Below are positions 47,503-55,141 of a DNA stretch of 64,000 nucleotides, piece by piece (the stretch's first letter is position 1; each line of letters begins with the position of its first letter). Location: the NCBI GenBank assembly GCA_945957395.1, contig CAMFKE010000005.1:126001-190000 (forward strand), given 5' to 3'. The notes beneath the pieces are model-generated. The model saw nothing but the letters and a program-made list of their open reading frames with translations, was not told where the DNA came from and did not search any database. The translations under genes were made by a program, and so were the position numbers. This DNA is from an uncultured Opitutia bacterium (GTDB lineage Bacteria; Verrucomicrobiota; Verrucomicrobiia; Opitutales; UBA953).

Positions 47503-49476
47503 TCAGTTAACACCATTGCGAGCCCGCTCGATATCGGCGCTCTTGGCGGCATTCGAGTTAAGGTCGCGACGATGCATAAGCTCCTTAAGAGCCTCTTTCT
47601 CGGCAGGAGAAACCTTGTACGAGCCGCTTTCAATTTCGCGACTGGAAAGACCCAGCTCATTGACCCTATCCAAGCCCAACTGATCAAGGTAGTTGGAGTT
47701 GTAAGGATCGCTGATGCGAGCCGTAATGAATGCAAGCAGGTTGGTCTTCTCCTTGCCCGTTTGCTGCGACTGGAAAAGCCGTCCAAGAACAGGAATATCG
47801 CCAATCACCGGCACTTGGAAAATATCACGACTGTCGTTATCCTTAACCAAGCCGCCAAGGGCGACAGTGTAACCATCGCGCAACAAGACTGTGGTACGGA
47901 CATCGCGATTATCGGTAATCGGCACATCACCACCTCCCGGATTGGCGACAACGCCAAACTGAGCGGTGACGGAGAGACCACCATTGCCTTCTTGAACTTC
48001 ACCGGAACCACCACCCGTGATGGCGCCACCCGCAAGATCCCTGTCAATATTAAGCTCAATGAAGTCGCTGCTCTTAATCTTCGGCTTGATGTAAAGCGAA
48101 GTTCCGATGTTGATAAACTTCGTGGTGAAAGCGGTGGTGGTAGTAGTACCCTGGGTAGCGGTAGACTCAAAGTAGGGCTGACGACGAACAACGCGAATGG
48201 CCCCCTTGCCATCATCCTTAACAACGATGGCAGGATTCTGCAGAATATTCGCAGTCTTGTCGGTCTCCAAGGCATCCATGAAGAACTTGAAATCGCGCTC
48301 AGAAAGCACCATGGAGAACGGCGCAGTGGCGCTATTGGGCGAAAGACGACCCGCGGTGATGGCCCCTGCGGACTCATTACCGGAAGCCGCATTCGAATTC
48401 GGGTTACTGGTTGCGCTCACAGAGTTGCCATTACCGGCTCCGTAATTGTAGCGGAATCCGAGCTCAAAGCCGTTAGTCCAAGTCTTTTCAACAATCTTGG
48501 ATTCAATGATGACCTGCTTGGAAGGCTGGTCAATCTGAGTAATCATGCCGAGAATTTCACTTTCCTTATTACGAAGAACATCCGGCTTGGCAGTAACAAT
48601 CACAAGCTGCTGGGTTGGCTCAAAGGAGGCCGAAACATGCTGCCCCGCCTTGGACGGATCGGCTGCACCAATATCCTTAAAGACACCATTAATAACCTTA
48701 GCAACCTTCTCCGCATCAGCAAAGTTGATGCGATAGACGCGGGTCTCACTCGGAACATCGTTAAGAACCTTTAGGGGCAGCACACGAATGATGCCGTCCT
48801 CCTCCTTGAAGCCATAGTCATAGCGCGCCAGCACCTCAGAAAGAGTGCGCTGCCACGAAACACCTTTCCACTTGATAGTAATGGTCTTGGGTGCGGCGGC
48901 AGGCTGCCCGGGCGCGGCAACGCCACCCTCAAGATCCGCAGGCAGAGGAGAGTAATTCTTTTCCATAACCTTGCAAATGGCTGCCACAACATCGACAACG
49001 GGGACCTTGTCAAAATCAACACTGATAATTCCACCCTCTCCCTTTTTGATATTTTCGGATAAGTCAGCCTTCTTCTTCTCCACCATCACAACATCATCCT
49101 GAACACGAAAAGAATACCCGCGCTTCTCCAACACAATCTTAAAGAAAGTCTTCCAAGCCATGTCCCTGCCCGTCTCCGAAACAGGCCAATTAACCTCATC
49201 AGGGATGCTAATATTGAAATTATAGAGTTCGGCAATTTGAGCAAGAACCTTATTGGCAGGCTGCCCCTGTCCATTGAAGTCCGTCGGAGTATTATCATTC
49301 ACTCCTGATTCCGAAAGCGCCGCCTGTGCCGGGGCAGCAGCGCTTTCAGAAGATGAGCCGGCAGTCGCGGCAGGAAGCGAATTACCTTCCTTTGCGACAT
49401 CTGTCGACTGCGCCATCACAAGGGGTTGAAAAGCCAGAAACGCAAGAGCCGTGCAGACAGAGGATGTGTTGGTCAT
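47503..49476 (-). CDS. Secretin of a type IV pilus / type II secretion-like system
   Basis: The 657-residue product begins with a signal peptide (MTNTSSVCTALAFLAFQPLVMA). N-terminal repeats resemble secretin N domains (NKVLAQIAELYNFNISIPDE, VYRINFADAEKVAKVINGVF, QVIIESKIVEKTWTNGFELG). The C-terminal secretin signature is VPVIGDIPVLGRLFQSQQT, followed by TNLLAFITARI. It should form a ring channel in the outer membrane. It follows pilM, pilN and pilO-like genes in the order of type IV pilus clusters, so it fills the PilQ place, but the N-terminal layout is also compatible with GspD. Base composition is clearly less GC-rich than the surrounding chromosome. Confidence 0.88.
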   Translation of the reverse strand: MTNTSSVCTALAFLAFQPLVMAQSTDVAKEGNSLPAATAGSSSESAAAPAQAALSESGVNDNTPTDFNGQGQPANKVLAQIAELYNFNISIPDEVNWPVSETGRDMAWKTFFKIVLEKRGYSFRVQDDVVMVEKKKADLSENIKKGEGGIISVDFDKVPVVDVVAAICKVMEKNYSPLPADLEGGVAAPGQPAAAPKTITIKWKGVSWQRTLSEVLARYDYGFKEEDGIIRVLPLKVLNDVPSETRVYRINFADAEKVAKVINGVFKDIGAADPSKAGQHVSASFEPTQQLVIVTAKPDVLRNKESEILGMITQIDQPSKQVIIESKIVEKTWTNGFELGFRYNYGAGNGNSVSATSNPNSNAASGNESAGAITAGRLSPNSATAPFSMVLSERDFKFFMDALETDKTANILQNPAIVVKDDGKGAIRVVRRQPYFESTATQGTTTTTAFTTKFINIGTSLYIKPKIKSSDFIELNIDRDLAGGAITGGGSGEVQEGNGGLSVTAQFGVVANPGGGDVPITDNRDVRTTVLLRDGYTVALGGLVKDNDSRDIFQVPVIGDIPVLGRLFQSQQTGKEKTNLLAFITARISDPYNSNYLDQLGLDRVNELGLSSREIESGSYKVSPAEKEALKELMHRRDLNSNAAKSADIERARNGVN

Positions 49477-49489
49477 TTTAGGATGAAGG

Positions 49490-50485
49490 TTACTTTTTTT
49501 TGGAAACTTTGATTCGATTACCAGTCGAGGTGACGACGAAAAATGCGTCCCCCTCAATTGAGGCAATCCTAAACTTGGCGATGCGCCCACGGGTCGAAAT
49601 TTCAAACTCGCTATTTACCCGCCGGGCCCCAATGCCGTCAATCTTGACAATCAATTCACCGCGGAAGGGGGTAATGGAAAAAGCCAGATTCTTCAGCAAG
49701 ACATCATCCGTTTCGACAGAACCATCCCGCCCCGCCGCCGAAGCAGCCCCCTGGGGAGAAGCGGCGGAAAACAAATCAAAAACAGTTGAGTAATCCAATG
49801 GCGAAGGAGTCATTGCAGCCACCCCAGCCGCCAGCCTTGCTTTTCGCGATGCTATCGCAGAAACAGCCTTATCGGGAACAACAGCCCCCCTGACATACTC
49901 GCCTTTTCGCCCCCAAAGGCGAAAGGCTATTGAAAATGTCTGACTTGCAGGCGAAGCATCAGCAGGCGAAGCATCAACCATACGATCCGAACTGCCAATT
50001 TGAACGCGCGTCACGGTAATCGAGCGATTCGCATTCGCCTCAATCAAAGAAACATATCTCAGCGCATCCAGAAAACCTACTTCACCATCAACGGAATAGC
50101 TCCCTACGGCCAGTGGTTTTGAAGGCAAATCCAAATGCTGCGCCTGCTGACGCGGAGCACCCGCAAGCTTTATGGTGCTAGCTTGAGTAAAGTCCGCCAG
50201 AAACGCCTGAACGGCAACAGTGGATGTGAAATCAAGAGCAAGAGCCTCCACCTTGGTCCGAAGCTCCTCAGACTGACGAACATCATCCGCAAGACGAGCG
50301 GAGTTCCTGTCATTTTCACGCATCGCATTCAAAGCGTTGACTGCGGCGTCGCGCCTTGAAAGCAATTCAGCCTCAACATCGGAACGCACATAGAGCACCG
50401 CAACGGAGACACAAGCAGCCGCAAGCGACGCGAAAGCAATCGGATATTCCGAGGCCTTTTGCTTAAGAGTTTCGAGCGTTATCAT
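49490..50485 (-). CDS. PilO-like inner-membrane assembly protein
   Basis: The 331-residue product has one membrane helix near the N terminus (YPIAFASLAAACVSVAVLYV), a coiled coil (about 45-80) and a periplasmic domain, as in PilO. The last 80 residues (VLLKNLAFSITPFRGELIVK, FRIASIEGDAFFVVTSTGNR) look like an added beta domain, perhaps standing in for PilP, which is missing from the cluster. It overlaps the preceding gene by four bases (ATGA at 50482-50485). The assignment rests on layout and gene order. Confidence 0.65.
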   Translation of the reverse strand: MITLETLKQKASEYPIAFASLAAACVSVAVLYVRSDVEAELLSRRDAAVNALNAMRENDRNSARLADDVRQSEELRTKVEALALDFTSTVAVQAFLADFTQASTIKLAGAPRQQAQHLDLPSKPLAVGSYSVDGEVGFLDALRYVSLIEANANRSITVTRVQIGSSDRMVDASPADASPASQTFSIAFRLWGRKGEYVRGAVVPDKAVSAIASRKARLAAGVAAMTPSPLDYSTVFDLFSAASPQGAASAAGRDGSVETDDVLLKNLAFSITPFRGELIVKIDGIGARRVNSEFEISTRGRIAKFRIASIEGDAFFVVTSTGNRIKVSKKK

Positions 50486-51135
50486 TTGTCCAGAAAAAGT
50501 TCGAAAGTAAAATCGATTGTTTTGTCATTTGTCTGAATGCCCAGCGGTGCAGGCGTCATCACAAGCGCCTTATCCCGACGCCACAGGGGCAAGCCTATAA
50601 ACCGCTTATAGGCGGCATCAACTTCATAAATATTTGCAGGCGTAACACCAGACTTAGAGCCACTCAGCATGACCCTAACACGCTCTTTTTTCGTCTTTAA
50701 ATCCACATGAGCGGAGTCCACAAGAACTCCGCTAACCCTAAGCCCCTCAGGGCGAAACTTACCCAATTCAGCCAATATCTCCGCACAGCCAACACTCCTG
50801 GTCTTAAATTTAACAAACGCATCCACTACGCTCATATTGGCAGAAAACTGACCCGAATCGCGCAAGCACTTAGAATCCTGTACGCGACGAGAGTTCATCT
50901 CCGATTCGCAAGCCTCAATTTCTTTATTCAAACTCCAATTGCCATACTCAACAAAACCCGCATACGAAGCAAGCAGAACCGCGAGCGCAAGCAGCCCGTA
51001 ATTTATAAGAAAGTCCGTCCTGACTACTTTCAAATCAGGAAGGCGAGAAACATCTCGGAAATCAGCACGCCATGGAGAGCTCAAAGACTCCGTCGACTTG
51101 CTTGAAGCCAAAAATGAAAAGGGTTTCTTACTCAT
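50482..51135 (-). CDS. PilN-like inner-membrane assembly protein
   Basis: From ATG 51135 (MSKKPFSFLASSKSTESLSS) the 217-residue product has a cytoplasmic tail of about 50 residues, a membrane helix (YGLLALAVLLASYAGFVEYG) and a periplasmic domain with a Cys-containing helix pair. This is the PilN layout, where the tail binds PilM. It overlaps the pilM gene by 8 bases and the PilO-like gene by 4, so the set is translationally coupled. A start six codons upstream is possible. No strong sequence motif is visible; the call rests on position and topology. Confidence 0.65.
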   Translation of the reverse strand: MSKKPFSFLASSKSTESLSSPWRADFRDVSRLPDLKVVRTDFLINYGLLALAVLLASYAGFVEYGNWSLNKEIEACESEMNSRRVQDSKCLRDSGQFSANMSVVDAFVKFKTRSVGCAEILAELGKFRPEGLRVSGVLVDSAHVDLKTKKERVRVMLSGSKSGVTPANIYEVDAAYKRFIGLPLWRRDKALVMTPAPLGIQTNDKTIDFTFELFLDK

Positions 51136-52138
51136 ACTTTCCAGCAAAGGCAAAAAGGTTCCACATTACAGGTTCAACACCGGAAAAATCAACATTCTCC
51201 GGCAACTCCACGCCAACAACAGGCGCCCATCGGTCGCAAGCAACCGTCATAACATCCAAGCCCATTGAACGCGCCAAGTGCGCCCCCATCCACTGAAACC
51301 TTGAGGACAGGTTACCAATAAATACCTGGCCAATGGCGGCACCGGTCTGTACCTCATAAAAGCCAACGGAAGCCTGGAGCTCCTTAACAAGCCGCCGAAG
51401 CAAAACGGGCGCCATCTCCGTAAAGTCAAATGTATTGGCCTGAAGAATCTTACGCGCAACCGCTTCATCCGCCAAACCCAACTCAGCCTTCACATGCGGC
51501 AGCATAGACGCCATCCCAAAAGAAATATTGCGAGTCATATCAACGCCGGCCTCACTAACAATATAAATAAAGGACTGAATTTCACCAACTTCGAGAACCA
51601 GCGTCGGACTCTTGCGACCCTCAGCCCTCGCCACCATGCGAATCGAAGCAAGCATGCTCAAGGTCCCGATTTCAAGCCGCAACGGGTACACCCCCAAAGA
51701 CAACAGGCGATCCTGCATCTCTTCGATTTCAGCGGTCTTGGCACCCACAAACATAAGCTCCTTACCCGCAGGACGATCCGGCTCAAACTGAGCCCCCGAG
51801 CCCAAGAGAACCGCAGTCTCATTCTCCTGCGGATTAACCTTACAAACCGAACTCAAGATCTCCATGAGCGCAGCCGAATCCTTCACCTTCGAAGCCGAGT
51901 CGAGCGTAGCTCTCTTTATAAATCTCGAAGAAGGGAGAAATGAGCAATAAGCCCTAACATACTGCCCTTTTTTTCGCCCAAGATAGGTGGAAAAATCCAC
52001 CTCAAACGAGGGTTCCGACTGATCAAACATCTTGAAGTCAACAATCCTGGCGGAATCCTCCGTCGAGGCCTTTGCGACCATCACATGGTTGTCAACTATC
52101 GCAACATGACAGTGCTGCGCATTTCCAGTTTTAAGCAT
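51128..52138 (-). CDS. PilM-like actin-fold protein of type IV pilus machinery
   Basis: The 336-residue product has the general PilM/GspL actin-like pattern: LVLEVGEIQSFIYIVSEAGV (second phosphate loop region), EAVARKILQANTF, LVKELQASVGFYEVQTG and the closing MWNLFAFAGKYE. The first loop (normally GIDIGSSSVK) is replaced by CHVAIVDNHVMVAKA, so nucleotide binding may be weak. It is the first gene of the coupled set. Upstream, TTGGGG-N17-TTTAAA (about 52218-52190, minus strand) is a possible promoter. No pilB, pilC, pilT or pilin gene is in the window. Confidence 0.7.
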   Translation of the reverse strand: MLKTGNAQHCHVAIVDNHVMVAKASTEDSARIVDFKMFDQSEPSFEVDFSTYLGRKKGQYVRAYCSFLPSSRFIKRATLDSASKVKDSAALMEILSSVCKVNPQENETAVLLGSGAQFEPDRPAGKELMFVGAKTAEIEEMQDRLLSLGVYPLRLEIGTLSMLASIRMVARAEGRKSPTLVLEVGEIQSFIYIVSEAGVDMTRNISFGMASMLPHVKAELGLADEAVARKILQANTFDFTEMAPVLLRRLVKELQASVGFYEVQTGAAIGQVFIGNLSSRFQWMGAHLARSMGLDVMTVACDRWAPVVGVELPENVDFSGVEPVMWNLFAFAGKYE

Positions 52139-52239
52139 CGTGTGAGGCGGACATCATCCGCACATCCCGCTAGATGGAAAGGATTATTCTTTAAAAAACC
52201 CCTCAAACCCCGCCCCAACTTGAGAGCCAGGGGGGCTCT

Positions 52240-52273
52240 AAAAACAAGCGAAGCGCCCAGGAGGGCGCTTCGC
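52240..52273 (-). terminator. Rho-independent terminator of prs
   Basis: A perfect 11-bp stem pairs GCGAAGCGCCC (52248-52258) with GGGCGCTTCGC (52263-52273), loop AGGA; on the minus strand TTGTTTTT follows. An 11-base G tract lies just beside it at 52277-52287. Confidence 0.87.
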
Positions 52274-52320
52274 CAAGGGGGGGGGGGAGGTGCCACCGAA
52301 GAACACCCTGGAAAACAAAA

Positions 52321-53271
52321 TCAATATCCCTTTACCTTAAAGAGGCCAGTCACGCTTTCATTGTTGTGAATACGACCAATTGCCTCTGCCAGAAGGGGAG
52401 CAACAGACAGCACGGTAATGGGCATACCATTCGGATTAACAGGGGTCGAATTCGTCGTAATCAGCTCGTCAATCACCCCTTCCGCGAGGCGCTGATAGCC
52501 GATATCGCCCAACATGCAGTGTGAGACGAGGGCTCGAACGCTCTTAGCGCCATGTTGCTTGAGCAGGTTTGCTGCAGCCGTAAGGGTGCCCGCAGTCTCG
52601 GTCATGTCATCCACCAGGATGATATTGCGCCCCTCCACTTCGCCGACGAGGCTGGTTGCCTGAACCTCCGTTGCACTTGTGCGACGCTTGGCAACAAAGC
52701 CCAAAGGCAACTGAAGCATGTCAGCCACCGCAGACGCAGCCTTCATGCCGCCCACATCGGGAGAGAAGACCGTGGCGTTGTCCAACCAAGGCATTTCCTT
52801 GATGTGCGAGTAAAAGACGGTGGATGCAAAAAGATGGTCAACAGGGATGTCAAAGAAGCCCTGAATCTGCTGCGCGTGCAAATCAAGCGCCAGTACGCGA
52901 TTGGCCCCGGCTGCGGTGAGAAGGTTCGCCACAAGCTTGGCGGTAATGGGAACACGAGGCTTGTCCTTTCGATCCTGGCGGGCGTAGCCATAGAAAGGCA
53001 TGACGGCCGTGATGCGATTGGCGGAGGCGCGGCGCATCGCGTCGATCATAATGAGAAGCTCCATCAGATTGTCATTCGCGGGGAAGCAAGTCGGCTGCAC
53101 CACAAACACATCGCAGCCGCGAATGTTCTCATTGATCTGAGCGAAGGTCTCACCGTCGGGGAACCGCTTGACGGTGGCGGAGCCGAGGGGCACGCCGAGC
53201 TTTTCGCAGATTTCCTGCGCCAGCGCCGGGTGAGCGTTGCCGGTAAAGACCTTGATGGGAGGGTTGTTCAT
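52321..53271 (-). CDS. prs: Ribose-phosphate pyrophosphokinase
   Basis: The 316-residue protein has the PRPP synthetase blocks FPDGETFAQINENIRGCDVF, YGYARQDRKDKPRVPITAKL (catalytic flexible loop region), LDLHAQQIQGFFDIPVDHL and IILVDDMTETAGTLTAAANL (PRPP-binding loop). It makes PRPP from ribose-5-phosphate and ATP for nucleotide, His and Trp synthesis. It starts 3 bases after the lpxD stop, so it is expressed with the envelope genes, an unusual partner. Confidence 0.97.
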   Translation of the reverse strand: MNNPPIKVFTGNAHPALAQEICEKLGVPLGSATVKRFPDGETFAQINENIRGCDVFVVQPTCFPANDNLMELLIMIDAMRRASANRITAVMPFYGYARQDRKDKPRVPITAKLVANLLTAAGANRVLALDLHAQQIQGFFDIPVDHLFASTVFYSHIKEMPWLDNATVFSPDVGGMKAASAVADMLQLPLGFVAKRRTSATEVQATSLVGEVEGRNIILVDDMTETAGTLTAAANLLKQHGAKSVRALVSHCMLGDIGYQRLAEGVIDELITTNSTPVNPNGMPITVLSVAPLLAEAIGRIHNNESVTGLFKVKGY

Positions 53272-53274
53272 GAA

Positions 53275-54333
53275 TCAGCGGGGGGCTTGGTTTCCTGAGA
53301 GGGCTTCGACTTGTTTTTCGAGAGAGTCCACTTTCTTGAAAAGATCGGGTAGGCGCATCTTGAGCACCATTAATTTCTTAGCCAAACCGAACGGTATGGC
53401 TGGAGCATCGAGCAGAATTGCGCCCGGTTCGACATCGGCTAGCACGCCGGCCTGGGCGCCAATGCGGGCGCCCCTGCCGATTCGAAGGTGGCCGGCCAAA
53501 CCGACCTGGCCGCCCAAAACCACATAATCCTCCAGCACGCAGCTTCCAGCGATGCCAACCTGGCCGACAACAATGCAGTGTCGGCCAATGGATACATTGT
53601 GCGCAATTTGAACAAGGTTGTCGATTTTTGAGCCCTTGCCCACCCGGGTAACGCTGAAGCGCGCGCGGTCGATCGTGGTGTTTGCGCCAATCTCGACATC
53701 ATCCTCGAGAACGACGGAGCCCACCTGGGGAACGCGACGATGCTCCCCCTGCACGGTCTCATATCCAAATCCATCCGAGCCGATAACCGCTCCGCTCTGA
53801 ATGCGAACGCGATCCCCGATCACACAGTAATCCGAAACAACCACCCCGGGCTTAAGCCTGCACCCCTGACCAACCCGAGCCTGCCGCCCGATAAATGTCC
53901 TCGACTCAAGCACAGCGTCATCGCCGATCACAGCACCATCCTCAATCACACAAAGCGGCCCGACATGAACGCCCTGCCCCAAGACTGCGGACGGCGAGAT
54001 TACTGCGGAGGGATGAACCCCTGCAGCCGGGCGAGGCCAGAGTGAAGCCTCGATTTCACCACAGATGAGAGCGAGAGTGTAAGAAGGGTTTTTTACACGC
54101 AGAAAAACCTGCCCGGACGCAGGATTCCCCTCATAATCCGCAGGCAGCAGAATGATCCCGGCCTTCGAGGAAAGAACCTCCCCTTTGTACTTGGCGTTGC
54201 CCAGGAACGACAAATCACCCGCCTCAGCCTCGGCGAGCGACGCGATGCCGGTTACGACATCCGGACCGGAACCGACAACGGACACCGGCTCGGCGATTTC
54301 AACTATGCGAACGAATGGAAGAGAAACGGCCAT
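53275..54333 (-). CDS. lpxD: UDP-3-O-acylglucosamine N-acyltransferase
   Basis: The 352-residue product has an N-terminal LpxD domain ([20 protein letters not shown]) and then a left-handed beta-helix made of hexapeptide repeats ([40 protein letters not shown] with the catalytic His in IAHNVSIG). It adds the second acyl chain in lipid A synthesis. The C-terminal helix ([21 protein letters not shown]) is typical. It follows bamA and ompH as in many Gram-negatives, though fabZ and lpxA do not follow. Confidence 0.96.
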   Translation of the reverse strand: MAVSLPFVRIVEIAEPVSVVGSGPDVVTGIASLAEAEAGDLSFLGNAKYKGEVLSSKAGIILLPADYEGNPASGQVFLRVKNPSYTLALICGEIEASLWPRPAAGVHPSAVISPSAVLGQGVHVGPLCVIEDGAVIGDDAVLESRTFIGRQARVGQGCRLKPGVVVSDYCVIGDRVRIQSGAVIGSDGFGYETVQGEHRRVPQVGSVVLEDDVEIGANTTIDRARFSVTRVGKGSKIDNLVQIAHNVSIGRHCIVVGQVGIAGSCVLEDYVVLGGQVGLAGHLRIGRGARIGAQAGVLADVEPGAILLDAPAIPFGLAKKLMVLKMRLPDLFKKVDSLEKQVEALSGNQAPR

Positions 54334-54370
54334 GCGCTTTCCGAAAGTTTTGTGAGAGAGTCAGTGGGGA

Positions 54371-54408
54371 GAACGAAACGGCCTCCGCAGAAGCGGAGGC
54401 TCGTTCGT
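54371..54408 (-). terminator. Hairpin terminator after ompH
   Basis: GCCTCCGC (54381-54388) pairs with GCGGAGGC (54393-54400), loop AGAA, with flanking AACGA/TCGTT pairing. The T tract is weak, so lpxD may still be reached by read-through. Confidence 0.65.
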
Positions 54409-54423
54409 CAGGTTCTCCGAAAA

Positions 54424-55020
54424 TCACTTCTTCGCGGGCTCAGCGGCGGGCGTGACGGGCGCAGAAGGATTTACAGGATTCGCGGCATAGGCCTCGTTGA
54501 GGCGCTTCACCACTTCCTCGGAAATATCCAGCGAGGGAGCGGAATAAAGGGTGCCGCCCTTGGCGAGAACGAGATCAAGTCCCTTTTCCTTCGCCACGAG
54601 CTCAGCCTTCGCGCTCACATCCTTGACGATTTCAGCCTCAAACTGTTGGGCGCGCTGACGAAGCATCATGCCCGCCTGCTGATCGACGCGCATGGCCTCT
54701 TCGCGAGACTTTAGAAACTCCTGAATTTTCTGGTTCGCCTCAGCCTTCTTGGCAGAGCGAGCAGCCTCGGCGAGGGTGGGGTTTTCGGCATCCTTGTTGG
54801 CGGATTCAGCCTCCCCCTGCAGCTTCTTCAGCTTATCGCCTCGCGCGGAGAGGTCGGCCTTCACGCCTTCGACGGCGCCATTGAGCTGCTTCTCATTATC
54901 AACCGCCTTGGCGTACTTCTGCTTGATGACGAGAAAATCGACCACACCGACCTTCTGCTGAGCAAAGGCGGGGACGAAAGCGATGCCGGCAAGGGCGATG
55001 GCGAGAAGGGACTTTTTCAT
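54424..55020 (-). CDS. OmpH/Skp family periplasmic chaperone
   Basis: The 198-residue product has a signal peptide (MKKSLLAIALAGIAFVPAFA) then QKVGVVDFLVIKQKYAKAVD, the usual OmpH start. A long alpha-helical coiled part (about 50-140) forms the tentacles, and GLDLVLAKGGTLYSAPSLDI closes the body. It holds unfolded outer-membrane proteins on their way to BamA, whose gene lies just upstream. The ending is Pro/Ala-rich (NPSAPVTPAAEPAKK). Confidence 0.93.
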   Translation of the reverse strand: MKKSLLAIALAGIAFVPAFAQQKVGVVDFLVIKQKYAKAVDNEKQLNGAVEGVKADLSARGDKLKKLQGEAESANKDAENPTLAEAARSAKKAEANQKIQEFLKSREEAMRVDQQAGMMLRQRAQQFEAEIVKDVSAKAELVAKEKGLDLVLAKGGTLYSAPSLDISEEVVKRLNEAYAANPVNPSAPVTPAAEPAKK

Positions 55021-55141
55021 GGAAGTGGGAAGGGGAAATGAGAGTATCGGAAGAGTTGGCAACAAAGTTCAGGCGATGAAGCGCAGGCAAGCACTGGCAA
55101 GAAAGGGGACAGGGGCGCCCCGTCGGAGGGGGGGGGGGCAA

